NCBI GenBank assembly: GCA_023248745.1
Contig: JAHFDZ010000015.1
Location: 1 to 40,810 of the forward strand
Direction: 5' to 3'
Length of the DNA stretch: 40,810 nucleotides
Source: Myxococcales bacterium
GTDB taxonomy: Bacteria > Myxococcota_A > Polyangia > Polyangiales > Polyangiaceae
This document shows positions 7,083 to 15,748 of this stretch, in pieces. The stretch's first letter is position 1. Every line of letters begins with the position of its first letter. The notes beneath the pieces are model-generated. The model was not told the origin of the DNA and did no database searches. It saw nothing but the letters and a program-made list of their open reading frames with translations. Both the position numbers and the translations under genes were made by a program.

Positions 7083-8603
7083 ATGGCTCAATTTTCGTCG
7101 CCTCTCCGGCTCGCCGGAGTCGCCGTCTTCGCTTCGCTGTCTGCCTGCAATAGCGATCCGATTGTTGATCTAAGCCAATCGTTGGATGCGAGCGGCGCTG
7201 ACGCTGCAACGTCAAGCGACGCCCCTACACAAGACGTCAATATTGTTGACGGATCTACACCCGACGCAACGGGCCCTGACGCCACCGTCACTGACGCGGC
7301 AGCCGACGTGGCACCCGTCGATGGATCCACACCTGATACCAGCACCGACGCATCAAACACCGACGCCGCAATCAAACCGGACGCGGCAGCAGACGCTGCA
7401 ACTGATGCAGCTGCGGACGCAAAAGTGGATGCGAAAACCTGCGTGGACAAGTGCACTCTGAGCACGCAACAGTGCTCGGGCAACGGCTACACCACTTGCC
7501 AACTTCAGGCCAACGGATGCACGGACTGGGCGCCCGTCATTAATTGCGCGCCCAGCGAGTACTGCTCCGCAGGCCAGTGCGTCACGTCTTGTCTCAACCA
7601 GTGCACGTCCGGCACCTCGAAGTGCGCGAGCACCACGTCGGTATCGACTTGCGGCATTCAAACGAATGGCTGCACCGAGTGGAACACCGCAACGGCCTGT
7701 CCGCCTTCGCAGTCATGCGTCAATGGCGCCTGCAAATCGACGTCGCCTTCGCTGGGTTGGAAGGCAGTCACCTCAGGCTCACAGCAAGAGCTCAAGCGCG
7801 TTTGGGGATCGGCGTACAACGACATCTTCGCCGTCGGAAAAAACGGAACGATCCTGCACTACGACGGCGTCTCCTGGTCACCCATGGCCTCTGGCACGAG
7901 CGACGATCTCATAGGCGTTTGGGGCTCAGGGCCCAAAGACGTTTGGGCAATCGAAAGCGCAGGACTTCGTCACTACGATGGCACGAAATGGTCCACGCCG
8001 ACGCAGACCATCACCGGTGTCTCTATGTACGATGTCAACGGCACGTCTGCTTCTGACGCATGGATCCTTGGCCAACAAGGAAGTCCGATCGCGCTTGTCG
8101 CCTATCGCTTTGATGGCGCGTCGTGGACCAAACACTCGCTCCCCAGCGGCATCAGCTGGGGCTACTCCGGCAATGTGATTGCGCCGAACGGAGCCAATCG
8201 CGCTTGGGCAGCGGGCAACAAGTGGCAGATCGCCAAATACAATGGCACGAGCTGGACGGCGACCACGGGCAACAACGGGTACGAAGCGCCAACCGGTATC
8301 GTCAACGTGGGTACCGACAAGTTCTGGCTCGTCGGCTACCAGCAACTCACCTACTGCGATGGCGCAACTTGCTCCAATGTAGCGGCCCCCGCCTTCGCTT
8401 CTTGGAAAGGAATCGCGCGCGTAACCGACACCGATCTCTGGACCGTCGGCAGCGGCGGGAAGATTGCGCGTTACAACGGCCAAGGCTGGGCGCTCTCTGG
8501 CACGGGCGTCAGCACCGCCCACCTATACGGCGTCTGGGCGAGCGGGCCTGACGACGCATGGGCCGTAGGTGAAACGGGAACGATTCTTCACTACTCGCCG
8601 TAA
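7083..8603 (+). CDS. Large surface lipoprotein: Cys-rich repeats plus beta-propeller
   Basis: A 506-residue predicted lipoprotein. The start at 7083 is chosen over 7056 because AAAGGA lies just before it and the signal peptide with lipobox LSAC follows. An Asp/Ala/Thr/Pro-rich linker runs to about residue 118. Two Cys-rich repeats of about 50 residues follow, each with the core C-x3-C and a NGCT(D/E)W motif. The remaining ~260 residues contain repeated blades with VWGS/G, DVWA or DIFAVG and LHYDG-x-W motifs, as in myxobacterial beta-propeller surface proteins. It probably sits on the outer surface and binds something, but no catalytic signature is visible. Such architectures are common and poorly characterised in myxobacteria. 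Confidence 0.8.
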   Translation: MAQFSSPLRLAGVAVFASLSACNSDPIVDLSQSLDASGADAATSSDAPTQDVNIVDGSTPDATGPDATVTDAAADVAPVDGSTPDTSTDASNTDAAIKPDAAADAATDAAADAKVDAKTCVDKCTLSTQQCSGNGYTTCQLQANGCTDWAPVINCAPSEYCSAGQCVTSCLNQCTSGTSKCASTTSVSTCGIQTNGCTEWNTATACPPSQSCVNGACKSTSPSLGWKAVTSGSQQELKRVWGSAYNDIFAVGKNGTILHYDGVSWSPMASGTSDDLIGVWGSGPKDVWAIESAGLRHYDGTKWSTPTQTITGVSMYDVNGTSASDAWILGQQGSPIALVAYRFDGASWTKHSLPSGISWGYSGNVIAPNGANRAWAAGNKWQIAKYNGTSWTATTGNNGYEAPTGIVNVGTDKFWLVGYQQLTYCDGATCSNVAAPAFASWKGIARVTDTDLWTVGSGGKIARYNGQGWALSGTGVSTAHLYGVWASGPDDAWAVGETGTILHYSP

Positions 8604-8619
8604 GGCGGCGGTGGCTTCG

Positions 8620-9126
8620 ATGGCCCTCTCGACAAACAAAGTCGAACTCCGCGCACGACTCGAAGAAGCTCGCGCGAAGTTGGATACCGAGCTTGCGCTC
8701 GTCTCCGAAAGCGACGCACGTCTCGCAGTCTTGAAGGGCGAGATTTCGGTATGCGATGTCGTCGCCTATCAAATAGGATGGGGTGAGTTACTTTTAGGGT
8801 GGGAGGCCGCTGAGAAAAAGGGCCTGGCAGCGATCATGCCGTCCGACGGTTTCAAATGGAACGAGCTTGGAGCACTCGCGAAGTCGTTTTACGTCACGCA
8901 CCGCAATCAATCGCTCGCAGAATTGAGGGGCGCGTTTCGTCGAACGGTAAAGCGCATTGACCGTATGCTCGAATCGATGAGCGAGCACGAGCTCTTTCGA
9001 TTGAGGCAGAGGAAGTGGGCAGGCGAAAAGTGGCCCATCGCAAAGTGGGTGCAGGTGAACACCATTGCGCCGTACACCTCGGCTCGCACCAAGGTTCGAG
9101 CGCGGAAGCGATCAACGATCCGATGA
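8620..9126 (+). CDS. ClbS/DfsB-family four-helix bundle protein
   Basis: A 168-residue protein resembling the ClbS/DfsB family within the DinB-like fold. It has the typical opening STNKVEL, a VVAYQIGWG helix, a KWNELG motif and an FYxTHRNQSLAELR helix. In the family founder, ClbS, the protein protects cells from colibactin by hydrolysing its cyclopropane warhead; most homologues have unknown substrates. A longer frame begins at 8569, inside the upstream lipoprotein gene. The ATG at 8620 gives the expected family N-terminus and a 16-base gap. No polyketide or peptide synthetase gene is visible nearby, so colibactin-type immunity should not be assumed. It converges with rbfA 24 bases downstream. 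Confidence 0.75.
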   Translation: MALSTNKVELRARLEEARAKLDTELALVSESDARLAVLKGEISVCDVVAYQIGWGELLLGWEAAEKKGLAAIMPSDGFKWNELGALAKSFYVTHRNQSLAELRGAFRRTVKRIDRMLESMSEHELFRLRQRKWAGEKWPIAKWVQVNTIAPYTSARTKVRARKRSTIR

Positions 9127-9149
9127 AACTCGGTGGAGCGAGAAGCCAA

Positions 9150-9554
9150 CTATGACTCGTTAGGCTCTTCGTCCTCGTTCGCCTTGCGCTCGGCCAACTC
9201 TCTGTCCACTTCGGACAAGAGCTCTTGCACCCGAATCGCGTTGTCTTGACCGCGGTCGAAGAGGAAGCGGAACTCTGGCGCGATGCGAAGGCCTAGTCTT
9301 CTGCCGATTGCGCCACGCATACGCTTTCCAAAGCGATAGAGGCGCGTCGTAACGGTTTTGAGATCCGCAGGCTCTTCGTTGATTGTCAAGGTTCGGAAGT
9401 AAACGCGTGCGAGGCTCAGATCGTCGGTGAGTTCGATGCGCGAGATGATGATGCCCAGTAGCATCGGGTCACTCACTTCACGCGAGAGCGCCTTGGTGAG
9501 TTCTTCGCGAACGCCTTGCGCAACGCGGACTGCACGCTTGCCGTCGCCGCTCAC
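9150..9554 (-). CDS. rbfA: 30S ribosome-binding factor RbfA
   Basis: A 134-residue RbfA, a late-acting maturation factor for the small ribosomal subunit that binds near helix 1 of 16S rRNA. The family pattern is clear: an R-V-x-x-G-V-x-E-L-x-x-x-L opening helix, the EVSDP loop, then LARVYFRTL, LRIAPEFRF and a final helix with an Asp/Glu-rich tail. It is the last gene of the rimP-nusA-infB cluster. Its ATG overlaps the stop of the DUF503 gene by four bases, so translation is coupled. The usual following truB gene is absent; the next gene is on the opposite strand. Confidence 0.95.
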   Translation of the reverse strand: MSGDGKRAVRVAQGVREELTKALSREVSDPMLLGIIISRIELTDDLSLARVYFRTLTINEEPADLKTVTTRLYRFGKRMRGAIGRRLGLRIAPEFRFLFDRGQDNAIRVQELLSEVDRELAERKANEDEEPNES

Positions 9555-9865
9555 AACGACCCTCCGTAAAAATCATCACCAAAGGTTACAAATTCGGTCT
9601 TGCGATCGGTGAGCACGGCATCCTCGTTGAGCGCGGCAACATTTGCGACTTCGGCAAGGATCGAATCGCACAGCTTACCGTCACTCGACACGACGACCAC
9701 GCCGAAGACCGCGCGCTGCAGCAAGTCTTGCGCTTCGACTTCGGCGATTGACACATCGAAACGCGCACGGATGCGATCGCGGAACTTTCGCACCACTGCG
9801 CGCTTGTCTTTCAACGAGCGCGCGTGAGGAATGTGGAACGTGAGTTTCAATACGCCGACGTGCAC
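9551..9865 (-). CDS. ylxP: DUF503 protein, YlxP-like
   Basis: A 104-residue member of the DUF503 (YlxP) family, recognisable from MHVGVLKLTFHIP, the SLKDKR motif and a final beta strand. In Gram-positive bacteria this small protein lies between infB and rbfA and is thought to assist ribosome maturation; its biochemical role is not settled. Here it holds exactly the same position, overlapping the infB stop by one base upstream and the rbfA start by four bases downstream. It is therefore part of a tightly coupled operon. Confidence 0.9.
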   Translation of the reverse strand: MHVGVLKLTFHIPHARSLKDKRAVVRKFRDRIRARFDVSIAEVEAQDLLQRAVFGVVVVSSDGKLCDSILAEVANVAALNEDAVLTDRKTEFVTFGDDFYGGSL

Positions 9866-12708
9866 TACAACTTCTGCTTAATCTCTTCGATCTCAAACGC
9901 CTCGATGACGTCCTTCTCTTTGAGATCGCCATAACCATCGAGACTGATGCCGCACTCGAAGCCCTCGAGGACTTCTTTTGCATCGTCTTTGAAACGACGA
10001 AGTGCTGCCATCTTGCCTTCCCAAAGCATCTCGCCATCGCGCAGCAAGCGAGCCTTGCATCCGCGCCGCATGAGGCCGTCGAGAACGAACGCGCCTGCGA
10101 TGCCTTGACCCTTGACCTTGAAGAGCTGGCGAACCTCGGCATGGCCGAGCACCTTTTCTTGAAGGGTTGGAGGGAGCAGACCTTCCATTGCGCCGCGAAC
10201 GTCGTCGACCGCGTTGTAGATGATCGAATAGGTGCGAATTTCGATCTTGTTCTCTTCGGCGAGCGAGGAAGCCTTGCCTGCCGGACGCTGATTGAAGCCA
10301 ATGATGATGGCGCGCGACGCGACGGCGAGGTTGACGTCGCCTTCGGTGATGGCGCCGACACCCGCGTGAATGATCGACAGGCGTGCCTTGTCGCAAGTGA
10401 GCTTCGAAAGCGCTTCGGCCAAAGCTTCGACCGAACCTTGTACGTCGCCCTTGATGATGACGCGCAATTCTTGCTGACCCGATTCGCTGATGCGCTTCGA
10501 GAGCTCTTCGAGAGAGACCTTCGCGGTAGCGGGCACCAGGCTCTTGGCCATCTTGCCTTTGCGCTGCTCGGCAATCTCTTGTGCCTTCTTGGGATCTTTG
10601 ACGACGTGAACTTGGTCGCCCGCGTTCGGCACGTCAGAGAGTCCCAAAATTTCGACCGGCGTTGCAGGTCCAGCTTCGTGAACTTGCTTGCCGTGTTCGT
10701 TCGTCATTGCGCGAACCTTGCCGAAGCCAGCGCCCGCCAGAACGAGATCGCCAACGCGCAAGGTGCCGTCTTGAATCAGAACGCGCGCGACAGGTCCGCG
10801 ACCCCGATCGAGGAGCGCTTCGAGGACCGTACCGCTCGCCGCGGCTTTGGGATTCGCGGTGAGCTGCAGCATTTCGGACTGCAATCCGAGCGCATCGAGG
10901 AGCGCCGGGATCCCTTCGCCCGTGAGTGCCGACACGTGCAAGAACATGGTGTCGCCGCCCCACTCTTCCGCCTGGAGACCAAGCTCGGATAGCTCGCGCT
11001 TCACGCGTTCGGGCTCTGCACCGGGTTTGTCAATTTTGTTGACGGCCACGATGATTGAAACGTTGGCAGATTTCGCGTGCGCGACGGCTTCCTTCGTTTG
11101 CGGCATGACGCCGTCGTCAGCCGCAACGACGAGAATGACGATGTCGGTGACGCTTGCGCCGCGTGCGCGCATTTGCGTGAAGGCTTCGTGGCCAGGTGTG
11201 TCGAGAAACACAACCAAGCCGTGACCAGTGCTGACCTTGTAGGCACCGATGTGCTGCGTGATGCCGCCGGCCTCGCCACCTGCGACGTTCGCTTTGCGAA
11301 TCTTGTCGAGAAGACTCGTCTTGCCGTGGTCGACGTGACCCATGACCGTAACAACCGGCGAGCGTGGCACAAGATCTTCGGCTTCAGCTTCGGTGACAAC
11401 TTTTTGCTCGCCGCGTGCAGCCGCGATGTGTTGGTCTTCGCTCTGTGCGAGGTCTTCGACTTCCCAGCCGAACTCGGAGGCGAGAATCTTCGCGGTGTCG
11501 GCGTCGAGCGACGTGTTGATGTGAACACCGGTCATGCCCATCGACAGAAGCTTCATAAGAAGCTCCGTCGACTTGAGGCTCAACTTCTGCGCCATCTGAG
11601 AGAGCGTGATGTTCTCCTCGATGCGGATGACTTTCTTGTGCGCCGACATCTCGACCGCGGTTGAAACTGGCTTGCGTGTCGAAACGGGACCGGCATTGCG
11701 GCCGCGCGAGAACGCGCCGCCCGGTCGCATGAAACCACGGCCTTGGGGGCCCGCCGGACGCATCGTTGGACGCACGCCGACTCCCCCACCGGGCTGAGCG
11801 CCGCCAAGCGACGCGCCGCGCGGATCATACTGAACACGGCGCGGCATGTTGGGACCATTTACGCCGCGGTTCGCGCTGGGTTGAGGCATTGGAACGCCAG
11901 GGCGGCCTCCCCAGTACTCGACACCCGTCTTGGGCACGTTAGGCCGTGCCGCAACATCAGCAGCAACGGGCAAAGGCGATTCGGCGATGTGCTCTTCGAT
12001 GGCCAGCGGGCGCACGGAAGGAGCCTCTGCAACGGCAACTGGGTGCGAAGAAACGGCATGCACTGAAGGCGGCGGCGCCGATTCGAGTGGTAGCGGAGAC
12101 TGCACGGTTTCTGGAATGCGCGACAGCGGCGGAAATTCGACCGCACGCGAAGGCGGTGCCGCTTCCAACTCTCGCACGCTCGGACGTTCGCTTGGGAGCG
12201 AAGCCTCTTGTGCGAGCTGTGCCAGGTTGCGGACGCTGCGACGCTCTTCCTGAACCGAAACTGGAGCATCGGTTGCGAAGATTTCGTGCGGCAGCGAAGG
12301 CGCGGAAGGCTCTGGGTCGGGCAAGCGAACAGACGCGGCTGCAGAAGGCGGCGCAAGTGGCGACGACAGAGAAGGCGACGAACCCATCGAGGGCGGCACA
12401 GAGAGTGGCACCGACGACGGCAACGATGACGCCAATGACGACGACGGAGCCGGCGACGAGAGCGGAGAGCTGGGAACCGGCTTCGCCACGGCGCGACGCT
12501 TGACGACCGTTGGACGAATTTTCTCTTCGACAACGTCGTGGGTTCGCTGCTTTTCGAGGTGCCTTCGCACGCGATCAACCGCTTCGGCCTCAACCGAACT
12601 CATGTGGTTTCGCACATCTGACACGCCAACTGCGTGGAAGAGGGCGACGACTGCCTTCGGATCCAGGTTCAGCTGCTTGGCTACCTCGTAGACGCGGACC
12701 TTGCTCAT
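9865..12708 (-). CDS. infB: Translation initiation factor IF-2
   Basis: A 947-residue IF-2, which places initiator tRNA on the 30S subunit and promotes subunit joining through GTP hydrolysis. An N-terminal IF2N-type subdomain (about residues 3-55) is followed by a long Pro/Ser/Ala-rich linker of some 300 residues and a Gly/Arg-rich stretch. A second IF2N subdomain lies near residues 365-420, and then the GTPase domain with [14 protein letters not shown] and NKIDKP. The C2 domain ends the protein. The long linker makes it larger than the E. coli form (about 890) but ordinary for a myxobacterium. The start is the ATG at 12708, which has a strong GGAGG site; a longer frame begins at 12729 without support. 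Confidence 0.97.
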   Translation of the reverse strand: MSKVRVYEVAKQLNLDPKAVVALFHAVGVSDVRNHMSSVEAEAVDRVRRHLEKQRTHDVVEEKIRPTVVKRRAVAKPVPSSPLSSPAPSSSLASSLPSSVPLSVPPSMGSSPSLSSPLAPPSAAASVRLPDPEPSAPSLPHEIFATDAPVSVQEERRSVRNLAQLAQEASLPSERPSVRELEAAPPSRAVEFPPLSRIPETVQSPLPLESAPPPSVHAVSSHPVAVAEAPSVRPLAIEEHIAESPLPVAADVAARPNVPKTGVEYWGGRPGVPMPQPSANRGVNGPNMPRRVQYDPRGASLGGAQPGGGVGVRPTMRPAGPQGRGFMRPGGAFSRGRNAGPVSTRKPVSTAVEMSAHKKVIRIEENITLSQMAQKLSLKSTELLMKLLSMGMTGVHINTSLDADTAKILASEFGWEVEDLAQSEDQHIAAARGEQKVVTEAEAEDLVPRSPVVTVMGHVDHGKTSLLDKIRKANVAGGEAGGITQHIGAYKVSTGHGLVVFLDTPGHEAFTQMRARGASVTDIVILVVAADDGVMPQTKEAVAHAKSANVSIIVAVNKIDKPGAEPERVKRELSELGLQAEEWGGDTMFLHVSALTGEGIPALLDALGLQSEMLQLTANPKAAASGTVLEALLDRGRGPVARVLIQDGTLRVGDLVLAGAGFGKVRAMTNEHGKQVHEAGPATPVEILGLSDVPNAGDQVHVVKDPKKAQEIAEQRKGKMAKSLVPATAKVSLEELSKRISESGQQELRVIIKGDVQGSVEALAEALSKLTCDKARLSIIHAGVGAITEGDVNLAVASRAIIIGFNQRPAGKASSLAEENKIEIRTYSIIYNAVDDVRGAMEGLLPPTLQEKVLGHAEVRQLFKVKGQGIAGAFVLDGLMRRGCKARLLRDGEMLWEGKMAALRRFKDDAKEVLEGFECGISLDGYGDLKEKDVIEAFEIEEIKQKL

Positions 12709-12712
12709 CGAA

Positions 12713-12717
12713 CCTCC
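12713..12717 (-). promoter_or_regulatory. Ribosome binding site of infB
   Basis: GGAGG on the minus strand, four bases before the ATG at 12708. It decides the infB start in favour of MSKVRVYEV over the in-frame ATG at 12729. Confidence 0.8.
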
Positions 12718-12752
12718 GGAAACTTGCATGCAACCACCTCGCGCTCCATGAA

Positions 12753-13382
12753 TCAGGCGCTCTCGTTTTGACTGCTGAGGCTTGAGAACGACATTTGAAG
12801 CGCGTGGAGCCGATCAAGCTCCTGTGCGATACCGACGTCGCTCGTAGCACAGACTGAAACCTCTGGGCGGCCCAACAGTGCCCCCAACTCACCCCGACGA
12901 AAGGCGACAACTACGGCGCCATTCGTAACCATTTCAAGTACAAATCGCTCTTGCGCTATCGAGCCTGCGTCGTTTGCAACAACCGCTCGCGCACCCCCAT
13001 GGGATGACAGTTCACGCGCTGCATCGGCACCCACCGCGAGAGCTCGCTTTCGCCACGCCGAAACGAGCAAACCGCGGAGGCGCCTTTCGACGGCGAGCTG
13101 CCCCATCTCTCGAAAGGCCGGCATCGTTGTGACAATTTCGGCACGAAACGCCCGCGCAAACCCGCCACGAAGCGCCCTCTTGATGCACGCGGGATCGGAG
13201 TGAACATTCGCCCCGCGACCAAAGGACGAACGTTGCAGATCGAGCACAAGAGAACCGTCGTCGCCGAGCACGACACGCATAAACGTGTGCCGGTCTCCCG
13301 ACGCTCCGCAGCCAGCGCATGTGCGCGTGCTGTCCTTCTCTTGTGAAATCTCGGTCTGCACTTCGTCCTTGGTCTCCGTCAT
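12753..13382 (-). CDS. ylxR: YlxR (DUF448) fused to an L7Ae-like (YlxQ) domain
   Basis: A 209-residue protein. Residues about 18-90 are a YlxR/DUF448 domain with the signature RTCAGCGA, a DRHTFMR motif and GRGANVHSDPAC, an RNA-binding fold often encoded between nusA and infB. The second half contains an L7Ae/L30e-like pattern, with ARAVVANDAGS and a C-terminal TSDVGIAQEL. It corresponds in position to YlxQ, a separate protein in Bacillus. The fusion is inferred from order and motifs. The start at 13382 gives a charged leader before YlxR; an upstream ATG at 13421 would overlap nusA by 29 bases and cannot be excluded. Confidence 0.85.
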   Translation of the reverse strand: MTETKDEVQTEISQEKDSTRTCAGCGASGDRHTFMRVVLGDDGSLVLDLQRSSFGRGANVHSDPACIKRALRGGFARAFRAEIVTTMPAFREMGQLAVERRLRGLLVSAWRKRALAVGADAARELSSHGGARAVVANDAGSIAQERFVLEMVTNGAVVVAFRRGELGALLGRPEVSVCATSDVGIAQELDRLHALQMSFSSLSSQNESA

Positions 13383-13392
13383 CTGTCGGCTG

Positions 13393-15039
13393 TCATGCGC
13401 TCGGTTGTGCGGGTGCTGCAACCGCTGCAGCGCGACGGGCGTCCTCGATCACCTTCAGCTCGGATGAGAGGAAGGTCTCGACGCCTTGCTTGATGGCCCG
13501 CGCCTTGCGAAGACCGAGGCCCGTCTTTATGGCGAGCTTGTCTTCGTCTTCGTTGCGCAAATCTTCGACGCGGCGGTATCCAGCTTCTTCAAGCAACTGG
13601 ACGGTTCGTTCACCGATGCCACGCACGAACAGGAGTCGCTCGCGGTCGCTTAGCGGCTCGACGCGGGTTGACGCCATGCGAATGCGGTCTTGGCGTTCAC
13701 GTTCGAGAATCGCCTCGGCTTCGGTGTGAATGCGCGACGCGAGTTCGGCGCCACCAAGGCCCGGAATCGCCGCGAGTTCTTGTTCGCCGGCTTCAGCGAG
13801 CTCTTCGAGTGTGCGAAAGCCGAGTCGGTACATGCTTCGCGCGACCGCTTCGGTTACGCCGCTGACCTGTTGAAGCGCGCGAACGGCTTCTTCTTCCATC
13901 TGGCGGAACTTGGACTCAGGAATGATGTCGAGCTTCCAGCCCGTCAGCTGGTGCGCAAGACGAACGTTCTGGCCCTTGCGACCGATGGCGAGCGATAGCT
14001 TCTCGTCAGGAACGACGAGTTCCATGCGGCCGTCGGCCTCGTCAACGATGACTTTGTTAACTTCGGCAGGCTGAATTGCGGCGCAAACAAAGCGTGCTGG
14101 ATCGCGATCGTAGGGAACGATGTCGATCTTTTCGCCGCGAAGTTCTTGAACCACCGCTTGAACGCGCGCGCCCTTCATGCCGACGCATGCGCCCACGGGA
14201 TCGACATCGGTATCGCGGCTTGCAACCGCAATCTTGGAGCGAGCACCCGCTTCGCGTGCGCAAGCCATGACCTTCACGATGCCTTCGAAAATCTCGGGCA
14301 CTTCGGCTTCGAAAAGCTTCTCGACCAGACGCGCATCCGTTCGACTCAGGATGACTTGAGGGCCGCGCGCTTCACGGTCAATTTCCTTGACGTATGCGAC
14401 AATGCGATCGCCTGGGCGATAGGTCTCACGTGGCGTTTGCTCGCGGTAAGGCAAGATGCCTTCGGTGCGGCCGAGGTCGATGATGAGGTTGTTGCCCTTC
14501 TCAAATCGACGAACGACGCCTTTGATGAGCTCGCCCTTGCGGTCCTTGAATTCGTTGTAGATGAGATCGCGCTCTTCGTCGCGAACACGCTGCATGAGCA
14601 CTTGCTTTGCGGTCTGCGCTGCGATGCGACCGAACGCTTGGCGGGCTTGCTTCACGTTGAGCAAGTCACCGTATTCGCGGTCTTGATCCGCTGCGCGCTT
14701 TGCGTCTGAAGGATGCCAAAAGATTTGAAATCCGAGTTCTTCGCCGAGTTCGGCTTCGAGACCAAGTCGCTGCGCATCCTCGAGCGCAATCTCGCGATCG
14801 TCGTCGGATGGATCGTCGACGACGGTCATGTATTGAAAGAGATCGATCTGGCCGCTGTCTTCGTTGAAGCGCGCTTCGAGTTCGCGTGTCGCACCGAAAA
14901 CGCTTTGCGCTGCCTTCAGAATGGCTTCTTCAACAGTCTTGATGAGGCGGCTGCGATCGATACCCTTTTCGCGCGCGACCATTTCAACGGCCTGCAAAAG
15001 GCTTAATTCGGGTGCCGCCTGTTCTTGACGAATCGCCAT
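13393..15039 (-). CDS. nusA: Transcription termination/antitermination factor NusA
   Basis: A 548-residue NusA. The N-terminal RNA-polymerase-binding domain covers about residues 10-150, and an S1 domain begins near [12 protein letters not shown]. Two KH domains follow, recognised by [13 protein letters not shown] and [13 protein letters not shown]. The C-terminal part has two helix-hairpin-helix-like repeats ([21 protein letters not shown], then [21 protein letters not shown]) like the acidic repeats of proteobacterial NusA. An Ala-rich tail ends it. NusA promotes pausing and termination and couples transcription with translation. It lies 9 bases after rimP and overlaps or abuts ylxR, as expected for this operon. 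Confidence 0.97.
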   Translation of the reverse strand: MAIRQEQAAPELSLLQAVEMVAREKGIDRSRLIKTVEEAILKAAQSVFGATRELEARFNEDSGQIDLFQYMTVVDDPSDDDREIALEDAQRLGLEAELGEELGFQIFWHPSDAKRAADQDREYGDLLNVKQARQAFGRIAAQTAKQVLMQRVRDEERDLIYNEFKDRKGELIKGVVRRFEKGNNLIIDLGRTEGILPYREQTPRETYRPGDRIVAYVKEIDREARGPQVILSRTDARLVEKLFEAEVPEIFEGIVKVMACAREAGARSKIAVASRDTDVDPVGACVGMKGARVQAVVQELRGEKIDIVPYDRDPARFVCAAIQPAEVNKVIVDEADGRMELVVPDEKLSLAIGRKGQNVRLAHQLTGWKLDIIPESKFRQMEEEAVRALQQVSGVTEAVARSMYRLGFRTLEELAEAGEQELAAIPGLGGAELASRIHTEAEAILERERQDRIRMASTRVEPLSDRERLLFVRGIGERTVQLLEEAGYRRVEDLRNEDEDKLAIKTGLGLRKARAIKQGVETFLSSELKVIEDARRAAAVAAPAQPSA

Positions 15040-15048
15040 AGACTTACC

Positions 15049-15606
15049 TCAATTACTTTTCTTCGGGGTCTTGCCAGGCTTGGGTGATGGCCCAAACTCG
15101 AACACCAGTCGACCGACGCGAATGTCACCCAATGTGATCGATTTTTCGCGTGAGCCAATCATCACAACAACGTCGTTCTCATTGACCTTTGAGAGCACGC
15201 CATCGATGGACTTTTCGGTATCGGCAGCGTTTGCGTAGAGCTTGATGCGTACGCGCTTGCCGACAAATCGCTCGTAATCTTCGCGATGACGAAGCTCGCG
15301 CTCAACGCCGGGGGTCCCGACTTCGAAGTGGTATTTGAACGGGATAATGTCGGCGACATCGAGCGCTGGTGAGGCTTCGCGTGCGATTTCTGCGCAAACT
15401 TCGAGGTCGATCGCCGCTTCCTCAGTCGACCACTTTTGAGCGGCAGCCCCGCGCTTCTCGATGTCGATCCGCAGCGTCATCCCAGAGGGACCTCTGACCA
15501 TTTCGATGTGCGCGAGCTCGCCGCCATGGGCGTCGGCAATGGGCGCAATAATCGCAGAAATTGCTGCGATATCGATGGAACGTGGAGACGGTGCGGCTTG
15601 CATCAT
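15049..15606 (-). CDS. rimP: Ribosome maturation factor RimP
   Basis: A 185-residue RimP, needed for 30S subunit maturation. It has the family pattern of an N-terminal alpha/beta domain (GGELAHIEMVRGPSG, then LRIDIEK) and a VGTPGVERELRHREDYERFVG segment matching the canonical S-S-P-G-x-x-R-x-L region. A C-terminal SH3-like domain follows. A longer frame starts at 15675, but that extension would translate through a terminator-like hairpin and lacks RimP homology. The tandem ATGs at 15606/15603 are preferred, although no clear Shine-Dalgarno precedes them. It is the first gene of the rimP-nusA-ylxRQ-infB-ylxP-rbfA operon. Confidence 0.9.
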   Translation of the reverse strand: MMQAAPSPRSIDIAAISAIIAPIADAHGGELAHIEMVRGPSGMTLRIDIEKRGAAAQKWSTEEAAIDLEVCAEIAREASPALDVADIIPFKYHFEVGTPGVERELRHREDYERFVGKRVRIKLYANAADTEKSIDGVLSKVNENDVVVMIGSREKSITLGDIRVGRLVFEFGPSPKPGKTPKKSN

Positions 15607-15621
15607 TGGAAATCGGGACAG

Positions 15622-15664
15622 ACAAAATCGAAAAGAGCGCAGCACCCGGAGGGGCCCGCGCTCT
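15622..15664 (-). terminator. Hairpin with T-rich tail upstream of rimP
   Basis: AGAGCGC at 15634-15640 pairs with GCGCTCT at 15658-15664, with a short inner G/C stem. On the minus strand the stem is followed directly by TTTTCGATTTTG (15633-15622). This looks like an intrinsic terminator or attenuator. It lies after the OmpA-like gene and only about 28 bases before the rimP start, so it could end the former or regulate the latter. Confidence 0.6.
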
Positions 15665-15694
15665 ATCACCACCAACAGGGGCGGCGACCATACC

Positions 15695-15735
15695 CCTTGT
15701 TTGAGCGCTCAGCAAGGGCGAGCACCCAAACAAGG
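15695..15735. terminator. Nested stem-loop after the OmpA-like gene
   Basis: CCTTGTTTG (15695-15703) is perfectly complementary to CAAACAAGG (15727-15735). Inside it, GCTC (15707-15710) pairs with GAGC (15720-15723). It begins 14 bases beyond the stop of the OmpA-like gene. No T-run follows on the minus strand, but T-rich bases follow on the plus strand. It may protect the mRNA 3' end or act with the neighbouring hairpin. Confidence 0.5.
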
Positions 15736-15748
15736 TGTTTTGTGCATT

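Noticed and set aside
9681-10574. Minus-strand frame of 297 codons inside infB
   Set aside because: It reads as Arg/Ser-rich low-complexity in another frame of a certain gene.
10105-10992. Plus-strand frame of 295 codons opposite infB
   Set aside because: Antisense to infB, with no independent motif or ribosome site.
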